Under the pieces are notes generated by a model. That model saw only the letters and a program-made list of their open reading frames with translations, had not been told where the DNA came from and did no database searches. A DNA stretch of 64,000 nucleotides. Source: Rhizopus arrhizus. Its lineage: Eukaryota > Mucoromycota > Mucoromycetes > Mucorales > Rhizopodaceae. Both the position numbers and the translations under genes were made by a program. Of the stretch, positions 1 through 12,530 are shown piece by piece (the stretch's first letter is position 1; each line of letters opens with the position of its first letter). The stretch covers positions 1,870,001 through 1,934,000 of the forward strand of contig JAKZZE010000009.1 in the NCBI GenBank assembly GCA_024220505.1. Reading direction: 5' to 3'.

Positions 1-1067
1 TTATTGTTATAAAATGATATTGAACATTAAAATAGGATTAGAGAATTCCATTTTAGATTTCAATATTGATACTGGCATAAGAAGAAGATTTCCTGGTGGT
101 TTATTAATTTAAATAGTCATTATTATTATTACATGTTGCAAAGTTAAAAATACATTTTCAATAAATTTAGATTTTTTCATCTTTTTTTTTTTTTTTTTTT
201 TTTTTTATTAAGCCTTCATCACCAAAAAGATTATTCATCATTCTTTTTCATACAGTGGCAAAGTCTTAATAAGACAAGAGATATATCTTATCTCACCAAG
301 AAAAGAAAAAAAAAAAGCAATAAAATTGATAAAATTCAATTTAAAATAAGTAAAATATCAATTGATCTTTTTGCTGCTATTTCTTTTCTTTTTATTGTAC
401 TCTGAAATAAACAATTATTTACTAGCATAAACCAAGGTGTTGGTATGTACTTCTATATTTGGACTTGTAATTTTTTGGGAAACAAAAGTAAAGGAGAGTG
501 AGTTTAAGCTTTCTTGTAGCACATAGCTTAGGATCGACAAGGTTGCATGATTTTAGTGATAGTTTTTAAAGAATGATTGGCTATGTTTATACGTTTTATG
601 ATTGGATTTGTATTAAATATTGATCTTTATCCTTGTGCATCAAATACCAATCAACAGTACCTCCCTCCCAATTGTTAAAGTAAAAAAAAAGGGGGGGAGT
701 TCAGAATCAATAGTGTAAAAGAAGGTCATTAAATTAAATGTTGTTATTTCTGAATGAAATAAGCAAATGATCCAAGTGTTTAGCTTATAATTTAAAAGAA
801 TACATAAAATAAACTTTCTTTTTAAATGAAAACTTTAGTGTTTCATACAATTAGAGATTCATCGGAGTTGGTAGAATGTACCTCTTTTGGAAGTAGGGGG
901 GTTTATGCTATACACGAAAATCTGGCAATGACTATGAAATCACCGATATTAGTTGACTTTTTATTTATTTATTTTTTTTTTTTGCTATCCTTGCTCTTAA
1001 AATCAATCATCGGTATTTTTTTTTTCTCCTTCTTTTTTACAATCTTTTTTTTTTTATAAAGAATTAA
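1..1067. other. Intergenic, upstream of velvet gene
   Basis: No gene is supported here. The stretch is AT-rich with T tracts at 182-206 and 969-1055, and the only longish open frame (826-1059) is a low-complexity Phe run made by a T tract. The 3' part must hold the promoter and leader of the velvet-domain gene starting at 1068. Confidence 0.6.
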
Positions 1068-2059
1068 ATGGATAATACAACATCTACTGAAGACTTGTTT
1101 AATTTGATCAACTTTAGTGGTGAACAAGAAGAGTTTCATGTCCCTTCTTCTTCTTCCCCTCCAGATAAACATATTACATTTATGAAACCAAATATAAACG
1201 TCTTATTAGACTACCCTGTAAATAAATTATATGAAAAATACTTGAAGCAGCAAGAATTACCTTCAAGTAAAAAGTAAAAATAATAAAAAATAAAATAGAT
1301 TCAACAACATTGACATTTGATTTTATAAAATAGTATTTATCTATTAGAAATAGTAGAGCAGCCACAACAGTGTAGGATCAGTAGTGATTGTGAGAAGGAC
1401 AGGAGACCTATTGATCCAGCGCCGATTGTAAAGTTGACAGTTTTGGATAGGAATATTGAAGTAGCTAAAAAGTATTTAAAAAAAAAGTTATAAATGTTAA
1501 CTTGATATTCATTTGTCTTGTTATTATTCATTGTATCTTCATATATTTATCAGTTCAATAGAAAGTCCATTTTATGTTTTACACGCATCTTTATGGTCAA
1601 CGGATATGAAAAGACAGTTGGATATCGTTAATGGAACAAAAGCTCTATTCGGATCCCTTGTCAGCTCTCCCTCTTTTCTAAAGGACATGAAGGGTGAAGA
1701 AGGTTATTATTTTGCCTTTTCTGATTTGAGTATAAGATTAACAGGTCAATACCGATTAAAATTTAGCTTGATTCATTTGACAAAGTATAAAATAATATGA
1801 TTGCATACTTTTTTATTTATTGTTTATTTAATATAGAAATGAAGTAATAGCTCATGTATTTTCTAATCCATTTATAATCTACTCTGCAAAGACATATCCA
1901 GGAATGAAAGGTAAAAAAGATAATTAAAAAACATAAAATGAAAATGACTCTAATTGGTATAACGAGGCAATGCATACAGAATCAAGCAAGTTATCGAAAT
2001 ATTTGGCAAAGCAAGGATTGAAATTAACAATCAGGACACAAAGAAGGTCAAAAAAATAA
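1068..2059 (+). CDS. Velvet-domain regulator, five exons
   Basis: Velvet proteins are fungal DNA-binding regulators of development and secondary metabolism. Proposed exons are 1068-1266, 1348-1471, 1554-1784, 1837-1910 and 1980-2059, joining in frame to about 235 residues. After a roughly 60-residue unconserved N-terminus, the spliced protein shows the velvet blocks in order: VEQPQQCRI, EKDRRPIDPAPIVKL, SPFYVLHASLW, LVSSPSFLKD, FAFSDLSIRLTGQYRLKFSL, NPFIIYSAKTYPGM and ESSKLSKYLAKQGLKL. Introns are 51-82 nt with GT-AG ends. The velvet fold is seen directly; which subgroup (VeA, VelB, VosA, VelC) it belongs to is not decided. The last exon could be spliced further instead of ending at TAA 2057-2059, so the exact C-terminus is uncertain. 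Confidence 0.85.
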
Positions 2060-4052
2060 ATCGTATTACTTTTAAAATAAAGGGAATGAAGGAATTTTTT
2101 TTATTAAATAGATCAAACCAACAGATGTCTGTGTGGATTGTGAATTTATTTCAGATCAATGAAAAAAAAAAAAAAAAAAAAAAAAAATGGAGAAAAAAAA
2201 TGGAGAAAAAAAATATCGATTTTTAACTTCAATTTCCTCATTTTTTTTTATTAGACCTAACTGGGTATGATTTTCATCAGCATAAATTATCTGCAAATGA
2301 TAGATGGTATCCATTGCTTTTTGAATCTATACTAGTAGTTTTGATCTCTAATACCAATATGATAGTATAAAAGTAATATGATGCATGCATTGTGCTATTA
2401 AATATGTAACTATATCTGTTCATAATAAGATTATGGTCAAGTCAGTGATAGATAAAGATGCTCTAAGAATAAAATACCTTTAGTATTCACCTTTATAATA
2501 TATATAGCACCTATCTGTTTAGTCGTACTTTGCTTAATTGTCACTGCATCTAAGTAAAAAAAAAAAAAAAAAAAAAATTGTTGGTTTTAACTTTCTTGAA
2601 TTCAAGACCTATTTTCTATACTCATTTGATATTAATTATATTGTTAAATATCAAAATTGACCTCAACCTTCAAATTAATGATTATCATAAATATCTATAA
2701 TATGTTTTATATAATCAAACATGACAATAAGACTAGGTAAATCTAAACTTTCTTTTTTTTTTTAACATAGTTTCAATAGAATTGAATTGCTATGGTATTG
2801 ATCAAGTACAGAATAAGAGGCAATCACACAAACATTTGTAATTAGAATCCATATCAATTGTTTCTTGCCCAATTCACCCAATCAATATAATGTCACAAGT
2901 TTATATTTCATAGTCAAATCTCAACAGTCTAAATAAATCCTTCTACATTCATTTACTATTTTACCTTCAAGCTTAAACCTCACAAATTTTGAATTCACTT
3001 GACTTTTGTCAAAGGAAACAGGTTGAAAAGAGTTTTTTTATTGCATGACATGATAATCTTTGGCTAACACTCTCTACAAAGATATTTTTATATGCTTCAT
3101 ATAATAATTTTAATCACTCACTCACTCTCTTTACACATTAGAGCAAAACAAATGTTCAGCCATTTATTTGTAATCATGAATATCTTTTTCCACTTAGACC
3201 AAAAGAATCCCAATCAAATGCATCTTCCCTTCCTTCAGACTCAAAATAATTACCTTTTTAAGCCTGTTGCGATCCTCTTGTCCTTTTGACTGGGACAACT
3301 CAACTTGAGAATGACGGTAAATAAAAGTATAAACAAACCAAGAGTACGAAAGTGAACTGCATTTGACCTATAGTTTCTCTCTGTTAAACAATCAACTATT
3401 GACTATATTTGAACTCCTAATGCAATTATAATGAGAAATACAGAATTCATCCACAAAAATTATTTTAAATGCGTTCTTGCATGATTTTATAAAACAGTAA
3501 AGTTCTGTTAAAACAAAAATTACATATTTAAATTTTTTGAATGCTTTGATGGTTCAACTTCAAAAGGACCCTATCAACGCAGTACCAATGCCTCAATTGA
3601 CATATTATTATTTTGTTCTCTTATAGAATATTGAGAATATGGTTGTGGAAGACATTGAGTAATACACAGTACGACTCATCTGACCTATAAACTTTTTTTT
3701 TATTACTAAAAATATACTCTTCTTTTTTCTTCTTCCTCAATCATGTAGTTTAAAGCTCCAAGGTTTTGATCTGATGCAATCTTTCTTTATAGCCAAAGAA
3801 GAATAAAATGACCAAGCTTTATAATTACAAAAACATGTCTCAAACAAAAGTAAGCGAGCTGAACTCTAAATTATAAACGAATCAATTTTGCAAGCAGTTG
3901 TTTTAAATGAGCATACTTTCTTTTGCCTGTGACATGCTTTTTTAGTCCACTTCTGATTACTAATGAAGGCTGCCGTAGCAAGCATATAAAAAGGAGCAAT
4001 AAACGAACCATGATGACGAAACCTTTTTTCCTTTTTTCTTTTTTATATTAAT
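2060..4052. other. Intergenic, no gene seen
   Basis: About 2 kb with only short frames on both strands, A tracts at 2161-2187 and 2556-2577, and no recognisable protein, tRNA or transposon end. The last few hundred bases, including a pyrimidine-rich stretch at 4022-4048 directly before the start codon, are the likely promoter of the L10 gene. Confidence 0.5.
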
Positions 4053-4703
4053 ATGGGTCGTCGTCCTGCACGCTGTTACAGATACTGTAAAAATAAACCT
4101 TATCCCAAGTCCAGATACTGTCGTGGTGTTCCTGATGCCAAGTTAAGAATCTACGATTTAGGTCGCAAGAAGGCATCCGTTGATGATTTCCCTCTTTGTG
4201 TTCACTTGGTCTCAAACGAGTACGAGCAGTTATCAGCAGAAGCACTTGAAGCAGGTCGCATTTGTGCCAACAAGTACATGGCCAAGACATCCGGCAAAGA
4301 TTCATTCCACATGCGTATTCGAGTTCATCCTTATCATGTGACTCGTATTAACAAAATGCTGTCTTGCGCAGGTGCTGATCGATTACAAACCGGTATGCGT
4401 GGTGCTTTTGGCAAACCCAATGGTTTGGTCGCTCGTGTTAACATTGGTCAAATCATCTTCTCTGTTCGTTCCAAGGACTCTAACAAAGCTGTTGTTATTG
4501 AGGCCTTGAGACGTTGCAAGTACAAGTTCCCTGGTCAACAAAAAATCATTATCTCCAAGAAATGGGGCTTCACTCCTTTGGACCGTGCTGATTATATTGA
4601 AGCTCGTTCAAAGGGTCTCGTTAGACCTGATGGTTGTTATGTTAAATTTGTTCCTCAAAAAGGTAGTCTTTCCAATTATTTTAAGGAAGTTTCTCGAGTT
4701 TAA
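4053..4703 (+). CDS. RPL10: 60S ribosomal protein L10 (uL16)
   Basis: A component of the large ribosomal subunit near the peptidyl-transferase and tRNA sites, needed for final 60S maturation. The single exon encodes 216 residues, the usual length for eukaryotic L10. It begins [20 protein letters not shown] and contains the family blocks [72 protein letters not shown] and [16 protein letters not shown]. No intron or frame break is present. Codon use is more GC-rich and regular than in neighbouring sequence, as expected for a highly expressed gene. The start is fixed by the conserved [10 protein letters not shown] and the pyrimidine-rich leader. It is an ordinary housekeeping gene. Confidence 0.98.
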   Translation: MGRRPARCYRYCKNKPYPKSRYCRGVPDAKLRIYDLGRKKASVDDFPLCVHLVSNEYEQLSAEALEAGRICANKYMAKTSGKDSFHMRIRVHPYHVTRINKMLSCAGADRLQTGMRGAFGKPNGLVARVNIGQIIFSVRSKDSNKAVVIEALRRCKYKFPGQQKIIISKKWGFTPLDRADYIEARSKGLVRPDGCYVKFVPQKGSLSNYFKEVSRV

Positions 4704-6057
4704 ACGCCACAGTGTTAAATAAACATGATTTGCCATTCTTTATCATCACTAACCATTGTCTTTTTCATGAAGCTTTATTGTATCTTCAATTTGTAAGACC
4801 ACTATGTAAAAACAGTTTTAAATATGCTGCTTGTTTTTAAAAAGAAATTGCAAAAAGGAATATTCATCATTTTAATCTTTGGGCAATTAGCCACCTAATG
4901 AAAAAGCGCCTTGTCCTTATTTGATAATATAGTGAAAGCATTAGCGTAAAATGTAGGTTTAGACATGCTTTTGCCTTGTTCAATCAGCCTTACGTTGCAT
5001 TTTTTATTAATTTTAAGCTTTGACTCTTTATGGCTTGAGGCTTTTTGTTCTTTATCAGCTGCGCGATTCTACAGCAAAAATCGCAAATAATGTATAAAGA
5101 TCCAAAACACTAAGATACGCAACTAAGGTTATTAGCAAACTCTATTGAAGGATCTATGTTTTTTTGATAACAGCAAATCTTTGTATTGAATTCGTGTCCA
5201 AAAAAACACACATATTTAAAGGATTTTATGATCATTAGTTTTTCTCAATCAGATTTTTTTTTTTTTACTTTAAATGTGTTGTGTAAATTTCTCCTGTATT
5301 CGCATTTTATGAAAGTCGTGGAATTAAAGACCATACTTTTAACTTACTTCGCTTTCAGACAAAAAAGCAGCCATGGCGCGTAATTATACTTCTCGCTACT
5401 TTAATTAGAAGTTGTACCACAGGAATACAAAAATAGCTTGTATTTATTTGAAGAAATAATAAAAAAGAGCAAGTGAAAGTTTATTAGAAACAGCAATTAT
5501 ATTGCTTGTATAAATTAATATTTGATTACAACTAAATTTTGGCATATTTATTGTATCACTTTACCATCCTCTCCTTTTTTTTTTTTCCTTACCAAAATGT
5601 GACTATATGTAGTACTACCTTAAAGAGAGAGAGACAGGGAAAATCAAACATATCCATAAACTTTGTTCTTTTCACTTTATTAAATAATTTCGCCACCATA
5701 GTACTATATTACATACATGTTTACAAGCATTATTCTTATATTTAGAATGGATCACTTTGTAAAGGACTAGAAAATCATATAAGGTGATCAGAAAAGAAAA
5801 AAAAACTTTTTAATTTTCTAATTGAATGATGTCCGTGGTTTTCATTTCCTTAAAAAGTGCAAATAGACTGTTGTTCCTGGAAGTAGCATGTGCTGTGTTT
5901 CCTTTTAACGATCAGTATCAGTCTCCGATAAACTGGAAATCATTATACATTCGCCTTCCGATTTCCTCTTCAGTTTAACTATTTCATTTCTTTCACACCT
6001 TTTCTTCTTGTATATTTTTTATTATTTACATTGTCCATTTTTATCTTTTGAAGATAA
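4704..6057. other. Intergenic, no gene seen
   Basis: Holds the 3' end of the L10 gene and the upstream region of the coiled-coil gene at 6058. The open frames around 5186-5383 and 5539-5745 are short, low in complexity and resemble nothing I know. Confidence 0.5.
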
Positions 6058-8487
6058 ATGACATCTGTTACAGCATCAGAAGGAGATAACTCATGGTTGA
6101 AAAAACGCTCAACTGTCTTTAACAGTACTACCGACACTACTACTAAAACAAACAATAACAATGTTACTACAAAAACAGTAGACAAGGAACTAGCCAGATT
6201 AAAAAACATTGGAGCCGTATCATCTGTTTGGTCGAGTAAATTCGTTCAAGAGGACAATCCAGAAAAAATAAGAAGTGCTTCTCCACCTCTTTCAGGACGC
6301 TACAGTAAACTCAATATGTCCCCTCGGCCCAATGCTAACTATGTTCCTCTCACAGGAAATCGTACATCATTCAACAATAATACACCAAATTCACTCAATC
6401 CTCGCCGTCCTTTATCGAGCAACAGTAATAAAGAACTTAGTCCTGGGGACAAAAACAGTCGACCAACTTCAAATCGCCTAACAACTGGCTCTGTATCAAG
6501 TCTAGAACTCAACGATGATTCCTCTCATCCAGACACCAAGCGATCTTCCTCTGACAGCACTTCATCTAACACAGAGGACGCTGCCTCTCTTTGGTTTCAG
6601 TGTGAGACACTCAAGTCCCAGTACTCTCAAGTCAATGCCCGTTTGAACAAGGCTAATGAAGACATTGCCTTCTACAAACACCAACTGGAAAACCTGGATA
6701 CCTCTTCAAAAGAAAATCTGGAAGCGGTCAATGAAGAAAAGGACAAGGAAGTGACCCGTGTGAGACAATTAGCTGAACTGATTGTGAAGCAGCACGAACT
6801 GCTCAGTGAATATGAAGTCAGTTTAGAAAATCTTCGCAAGTCTGCATCCCAGGTAAATCAATCAGATGGGACCAAGTCTGAGATTAATGCACTGCGGCAA
6901 GAACTAGCTGGTCTTTACAAAATGAAGGATGAAATGGAAAACTCGATTGCTTCATTAAAAGCTGAGTTAGAAATGAGCTACAGTCAGATGCGGTTGATGA
7001 TGGTCGTCTCTACAGAGATTCAGAATGAATTTGAAAGCTATAAAAGAAAGATGAATGCAGAGATTACTACACTACTGGCTGAGAAGCAGAAAGAACACCA
7101 AATGGAAATGGAAGCGCTCGAGCAGAAGCTAACTTCATCCATGGATGATCAGCACCGAGAGATCATACCTGATTCACGAGAATCACAAGCCCTTCGCATA
7201 GAGATAAAGAAGTTGACTGCTGTCATTGAAGAAAAAGACAGGTTGAGTCAAGCTGCATCCGTTGAAAGTGAGAATGCATTAAGCATTGTTCAAAAACAAG
7301 CGTTGGAATTGCAAGAGCTGAAAACAGCGCTTCGAGAAAGGGATAGTGCCACACCTTCTTTGTCTAGAAGTGCTAGTGGAAGCACAATCAAGTTCCTTAA
7401 GGATCAGATTGCAGAATTAAGCAGAACAGTTGAACAAAAGGATAAAATCATCAATAAGCTAGAAAATCAGATGAGGGCCCAAAGGATGAATATGGATTCG
7501 CAAATGATTGACCTTACTCAGAGTATCCTGGAGAAGGACGCATTGTTACTTGAGTTCATGAGTAGTCGTAACAACAGCACCGACAGCAATATTATGTGTG
7601 CTTCACCCACCACAGCTACAATAGAGCCCGTCAAGGCTACAGACAGCAAAGACGCAACTACTGCATTCTATCAGCGTCAAAATGAAGCTAGACGTCAAAT
7701 GTCTCAAGTTCGTGATTTTATGTACACTACATCTTCAGACGAGGAAGAAGAAGAGGAAATGCAAGCTTCTTACTCAACAGACGAAGAGTTAACTAATCCT
7801 ACAAACATATCCCACCACTCCAGCAGCAAAACTGCCTCTGCAATTACCCATAATGAACGTGGTCCTCAAAGTCCTGCAGAGACTGTCTCGTCCTACATCA
7901 GCTTTGATTCTTCTGATGAAGAAGAAGAACAGATTGCCGAAATCAAGCACTTCTCTTATTCCTCCGTTCTTTCTCAATCCACCCTTTCTCTCCATAGTCA
8001 TAACAGTGTATTGGTGAGCACAGCGTCTCAGAATGAACGTACAGAGCCCAAACGCAATAGCAGTAGTAATGCAGCAGCACTTTCACCTTACAGCGCCGCT
8101 AAAGAAACAAGTTGGCCCATGCCACCCCCTACGCCTCCACCATCGGAGCCATTACCTCCACTTCCAATGGCACCTGCTGAAGACAGCGTGATACCTCCTC
8201 CTCCCCGGCGTGGCCGATCAAAGACAATGGTGCGTGAAGAAACTTCTTCTCCTTATATTACCTCTATTCACAAAACAAACGAGCTTCCTCGCATTGTGCC
8301 TTTACAAAAGGATCCTATCCTCGATACCACCCTACCTGTGCCTCCTCCACCTCGCAAAGAGGTTATCAAAAGAGTAGAGTCAACCACTCAAACACACCAG
8401 AGCGATCGTTTACCTCTTAATACCAAATGGATGGATGATCCTGAAAGTGAAGAAGAAGAGCATTGGAGTGAAGCACTTAGTCACTAA
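6058..8487 (+). CDS. Coiled-coil protein, acidic and proline-rich tail
   Basis: A single uninterrupted frame of 809 residues. Residues 1-170 are Ser/Asn/Thr-rich and probably disordered. From about 175 to 490 the heptad-like, Glu/Lys/Gln-rich sequence (for example LWFQCETLKSQYSQVNARL onward) predicts long coiled coils. Two acidic clusters follow (SSDEEEEEEM near 560, SSDEEEEQ near 618). A proline-rich part follows from about 685, with PPPTPPPSEPLPPLP, IPPPPRRGRSK and PVPPPPRK, which are plausible SH3 or WW ligands. The protein ends ESEEEEHWSEALSH. I do not recognise an assigned family. The layout suits a cytoskeletal, polarity or septation scaffold, which is inference only. The start was chosen because the frame is open to this ATG and the N-terminal composition is uniform. 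Confidence 0.8.
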   Translation: MTSVTASEGDNSWLKKRSTVFNSTTDTTTKTNNNNVTTKTVDKELARLKNIGAVSSVWSSKFVQEDNPEKIRSASPPLSGRYSKLNMSPRPNANYVPLTGNRTSFNNNTPNSLNPRRPLSSNSNKELSPGDKNSRPTSNRLTTGSVSSLELNDDSSHPDTKRSSSDSTSSNTEDAASLWFQCETLKSQYSQVNARLNKANEDIAFYKHQLENLDTSSKENLEAVNEEKDKEVTRVRQLAELIVKQHELLSEYEVSLENLRKSASQVNQSDGTKSEINALRQELAGLYKMKDEMENSIASLKAELEMSYSQMRLMMVVSTEIQNEFESYKRKMNAEITTLLAEKQKEHQMEMEALEQKLTSSMDDQHREIIPDSRESQALRIEIKKLTAVIEEKDRLSQAASVESENALSIVQKQALELQELKTALRERDSATPSLSRSASGSTIKFLKDQIAELSRTVEQKDKIINKLENQMRAQRMNMDSQMIDLTQSILEKDALLLEFMSSRNNSTDSNIMCASPTTATIEPVKATDSKDATTAFYQRQNEARRQMSQVRDFMYTTSSDEEEEEEMQASYSTDEELTNPTNISHHSSSKTASAITHNERGPQSPAETVSSYISFDSSDEEEEQIAEIKHFSYSSVLSQSTLSLHSHNSVLVSTASQNERTEPKRNSSSNAAALSPYSAAKETSWPMPPPTPPPSEPLPPLPMAPAEDSVIPPPPRRGRSKTMVREETSSPYITSIHKTNELPRIVPLQKDPILDTTLPVPPPPRKEVIKRVESTTQTHQSDRLPLNTKWMDDPESEEEEHWSEALSH

Positions 8488-9123
8488 AGCTCCTTGTAGA
8501 TTTTATTGTTGGTTTTATGGAAAAAAATGTATGTTAGAAGCATGCTCGTCTTTTATTTCTCTATGTTTTATTTAAAATAAATTTATTTATCCTGTTCCCT
8601 TTTTTTATTACATGACAATCCCTTTATACTTTTATTCATTTGAACATTTTGTGCTGGCGGTGTTTAAATATGAGGAGAGGGAGCCGTTGGGGAGTAAAAT
8701 GGAGAAGGCGGTGAAGATGATGTTTCCTTCTTTCCCCGCATAGGTATGAAACGATATCTTGCTGCTACCGCCGCATCCTATGATGCCCCTCCATACAAAA
8801 AAGAACGACAAAGAGAGAGACTCATCCATCTTTCGAAAAGATGAAATCGAGACAAAAAGGATACTAGCTTTAGCAATTAATCCATCTATCCACCCATCCA
8901 TCCATCCATCCATCCAATTATCTATCAATATTACATCCATCAATAGTATACAATGAATGGGATTATCAACTGGAAACAAATTTATATCGACTCAATCATG
9001 AATACTCTACTGACATATAGAAGAGAGAAAAAAGGGGTTGATTGATGAATGCACGGAATGCAGCAATGATACAAAAAATTGACGCGTAAATAAGGAAATT
9101 AACAAATTTCATTTAGAACCAAC
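8488..9123. other. Intergenic with CATC microsatellite
   Basis: Between the coiled-coil gene and the eS10 gene. It contains the 3' flank of the former, a short tetranucleotide repeat at 8881-8915, and the eS10 promoter. The open frames on both strands across the microsatellite (8632-8979 minus, 8759-8956 plus) are products of the repeat. Confidence 0.5.
8881..8915. repeat. (CATC)n microsatellite
   Basis: Roughly eight to nine copies of CATC/CCAT, the first few imperfect. A simple sequence repeat likely to vary in length between strains. Confidence 0.85.
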
Positions 9124-9782
9124 ATGCTCATTTCCAAGGAAAACAGAAAGGCCATCTACTCGGCTCTTTTCAAAGGTTAGAAAAAGAAACAAGTAAAAAA
9201 AAAGCAACATTTCACTTATCTACTGTTGTAGACGGTGCCCTTTGTGCTCCCAAGGACTATAACGCTCCCAAGCACCCTGAAATTGAAGTTCCTAACCTTG
9301 AAGTTATTAAGGCTATGCAGTCTTTGACTTCCAAGGGTTTGGTTAAGACTCAATTCTCTTGGCAATGGTATTACTATACCCTCACTGATGAGGGTATTGA
9401 CTACCTCCGTGAATGTAAGATTTATATACATATAATAAGCAGCCTAAACTAACTCCAGTCGTATAGACCTCCACTTGCCTACTGAAATTGTTCCTGCTAC
9501 TTTAAAGAAGACTGCTCGTCCTGCCTCTTCTGCTCCTCGTCGTAACTGTAAATATATTGAGTTGTGGTAAAAAGAAGTAATTAACTTGTTTTTTTTATAG
9601 TTGGTGGTGACCGTGAAGGCCGTGCTCCCCGTGGTGATCGTGATAATTACAGACGTAAGGAAGGAGCTTCTGGTGACTTCAAACCTGAATTCCGTGGTGG
9701 TTTGGGTAATAAAAAACATCTTTTGTAAACTGCAGGAATACTAATATTTGTATTCTTTATAGGCCGTGCTCAACGCGAATAA
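9124..9782 (+). CDS. RPS10: 40S ribosomal protein S10 (eS10), five exons
   Basis: A component of the small ribosomal subunit at the beak/head. Exons are 9124-9175, 9232-9414, 9467-9547, 9601-9705 and 9763-9782; all junctions are GT-AG and the joined frame gives 146 residues. The protein starts [17 protein letters not shown] and has the conserved [36 protein letters not shown] and [15 protein letters not shown]. It ends in an Arg/Gly-rich tail ([18 protein letters not shown]). The length lies between those of yeast and animal S10 because of this tail. Four short introns in a 0.66-kb gene is typical of mucoromycete ribosomal protein genes. Confidence 0.96.
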
Positions 9783-9905
9783 TTTTTTTTTGTTAATCCG
9801 AATTTGATAAAGTTTTGCTTCTTTTAATATGATTTTTTGTGATAAAGTGTATGAAGATGTGCTTTTTATTATTTAGAAAGTGGCAGTGAAGATGTATGTA
9901 TTATA

Positions 9906-12530
9906 TTACACCATAGCATCCGATAATTGGGTGTATGCTGTTTTAGCTCTGTCGCGTACATCACGACATGAATCTTCTTCTATCAGTGTTTCCAATTTTT
10001 CTTGTACACCAAGTTCTTTTAAGCAATTGCAACGATTTAACAAATTCTCTTTTGAATCATCCATATCTTTCCAAGTCCAATTAACTAACGCCCATGTAGC
10101 GGCTATTCTTACATTAGCTTCTTCATGATTCTATTCATTTTTGTTTTAATAATTTTTTAAAAGTCCTTTTTAGAAAGATGGAGCTTACCAAAAGTGAAAC
10201 GACACTTTTAACAATTGCATCTCGTTTCATTAAGTCCATTTTTGGCGCTTCAGCATTACTGCACATATTCACAACAATATAAAGCGTAGGTATTAATGTC
10301 TACAGATCGTTAGTTTTCTTTTTCTTTTAACTGTAATATAACTTTACAGAAGATGTGTAGAGGCCGCCATCATCATCCGTGTCCATAGCTTGTAACTTGC
10401 TTTCTATTACGTCTAACAAATCATCTTTTCCAATATTTCTATATACCCAGTCTACATCCTCTTGTGCTCCATATACTAAGTTTCGAACTATATCAAGTGC
10501 CTTTTCTTGAATAGTTTTATTAGTATCATGTAATAGTTCAAGCAGTGAATCAAAGGTGAGAATATCCATGACTGATTTCTTTGCCTTCAAATCTGCCTTA
10601 AACAAGATATTGTTGATCGCCCATACACCATTGATCTTTAAGCTGGGATTATCAGATTTGGAAAACTCTACAAATTTCTCTATCGCACCTGATTCAATCA
10701 AGGATGTCTTCATGGGTGAAAATTCAAGAGCAAGATTACACAATACCCCACATGCAGCTGCTTGAACAGTAATTGATTCATCATGCAGTAACTACCAAAA
10801 ATAAGCGTCAAAAAGAATATAACGGGAAAAATTCTTTTCTATCTTTACCTTAACAAGAGAAGGTGCAACATTTGCATCTATAAAACTTGTTCGTAAATGG
10901 GCAACACTTCTTGACAAAGATTTTGCACATTGACAAGCAGCAAGCCGAACATTTGGACGATCACTGTTAATCCCAGAAATGACATGTGGTAATATTTTAG
11001 CCTCAATCGCTTGTGTACGACATTCTTCTTTGATCAAAGTGGCAGCAGCAATAGCAATCAATGAATTCTTTTTATGTATTAATAAACTATGAAATCAGTC
11101 TTCCTCTGTAGATTTTTCTTACCTCTTTTATCTTTTCCTTTCTCTTGGCGATGCTTCCAGTTCCCGGAATACCCAATTGATGTGTATAGCAATCATTTTC
11201 ACCAGTTGTAGAGACACTCGCTAAAAGCTCTGCAAGTCGAGCGATAGCATCTGCTTCAAATGCTGCGTTTTGCATCTCTTGGCTATCCTTGATTAGATCC
11301 GCAAGAATTAATGGTGCTTGCTCTTGTATATCTCCAGTAGGTTCCTGTAATAACTTGACAAGCGCTGGAAGAACAATGATGATGATATCATTAGATGACT
11401 CTGGGAAAACCCCCGTTCGATATAGATTTGTTAAACTAATTTCAAATGTATAAATAATGAGATATCTGTTAGCTGATTGTTTCACATTACCATGTACAAG
11501 CAATCAACCGCATCTTAGAACATTTTCCTTTTGTAAATTCTAATATTGTATTGAGAGTAGATTGGGCAGTATTTGTGGCTATGATGTACGAAATTTAGTT
11601 ATATTTTCATTATAGTTAAATAACCTACATTTAGACTCAACTATAAAATCTCCTAGTTTACGATTTTCATGACATAAGCTAGTCAATGCTTCCAAAGAAG
11701 TCTCTTGAGCTTTAATACAATTGGAATGCAAGATATCAACAAGTGGTTGGACAACACCAGCTTCCTTTAATCGCGTTTGTTCACCACGTGTATCACAACA
11801 TCTTGATACAATGGCTGCTGTAAACTCGGCAATCATTGCGTAAGACAAACCCTCGGAGGATGTGGTTGCATATGTTTCTTCTATCAAAAATCCCGAAGTA
11901 ACTTTGAGTATCAAGGCTAAACTTGAAATATGCTTTTCCTAAAAAAAGATGTCAGTTTTCAAATATGCTAAGTTCGGGCAAATATATTACAGTAACCCAG
12001 TGATACTTTGGAAAGTTAGGAGAAGATACAGTAAAAATAGCCTTTAGTGCTCTTGTACTAGCTTCGATCAGTTTGCGTCTTTGACGTATTGTTTCCAATA
12101 AAGGTTTATCGCGAGGGATCAAAATCGTATCCAATAATGGTGTAACAGCACTGGAAGTAATAACCGTAGAGACATTATCATTTTTTCCTTCTAAAGGTTA
12201 GAGAAAGCAATTGCATAAAAAAGAACAAATGGCTTACCATAAGCAATGCTGCCCAAGATAGTAGCTGATTGTATTTTTAGAGTAAATGGATTCTCCTCAG
12301 GCGAAGAAAGATAATCAACAAGTCTATAAAGAGGAAACGTTGGTTTTATAATCGCAAGCCGTGTTCTTGCTTAGTTTTTACTTTTGAACTACCCCAAGTT
12401 TAATATATAATTCTTTTTTTGTTTTATTGCCAATAACTGAATTCTTTATAAAGCGTAAAGCTTTAAGTCTCTTTGTGTTATCTGTTGAATTGAGTTCTTT
12501 GACTGATTCTTCATACTTTGAGGTCGTCAT
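9906..12530 (-). CDS. Armadillo protein, ARMC8/GID5 (Vid28) homologue
   Basis: ARMC8/GID5 is the substrate-receptor-binding armadillo scaffold of the GID/CTLH E3 ubiquitin ligase, which degrades gluconeogenic enzymes in yeast. The minus-strand gene has many short introns. It starts at 12530 with MTTSKYEESVKELNSTDNTK followed by LKALRFIKNSVIGNKTKK, which matches the ARMC8 N-terminus. Repeated arm-like helices follow, such as PFTLKIQSATILGSIAYG, EGLSYAMIAEFTAAIVSRCC, GVVQPLVDILHSNCIKAQET, SNDIIIIVLPALVKLL and GVWAINNILFKADLKAKKSV. The last exon (9906-10130) holds NHEEANVRIAATWALVNWTW and ends QLSDAMV. The first exon is 12382-12530. The family is well supported; a few internal exon edges (around 11080-11580) are not resolved. 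Confidence 0.85.

Noticed and set aside
826..1059. Open frame before the velvet gene as an upstream exon
   Set aside because: Its second half is a Phe run from a T tract, and the velvet start at 1068 needs no upstream exon.
8632..8979. Overlapping open frames on both strands across the CATC repeat
   Set aside because: They are created by the tetranucleotide repeat and have no recognisable protein content.
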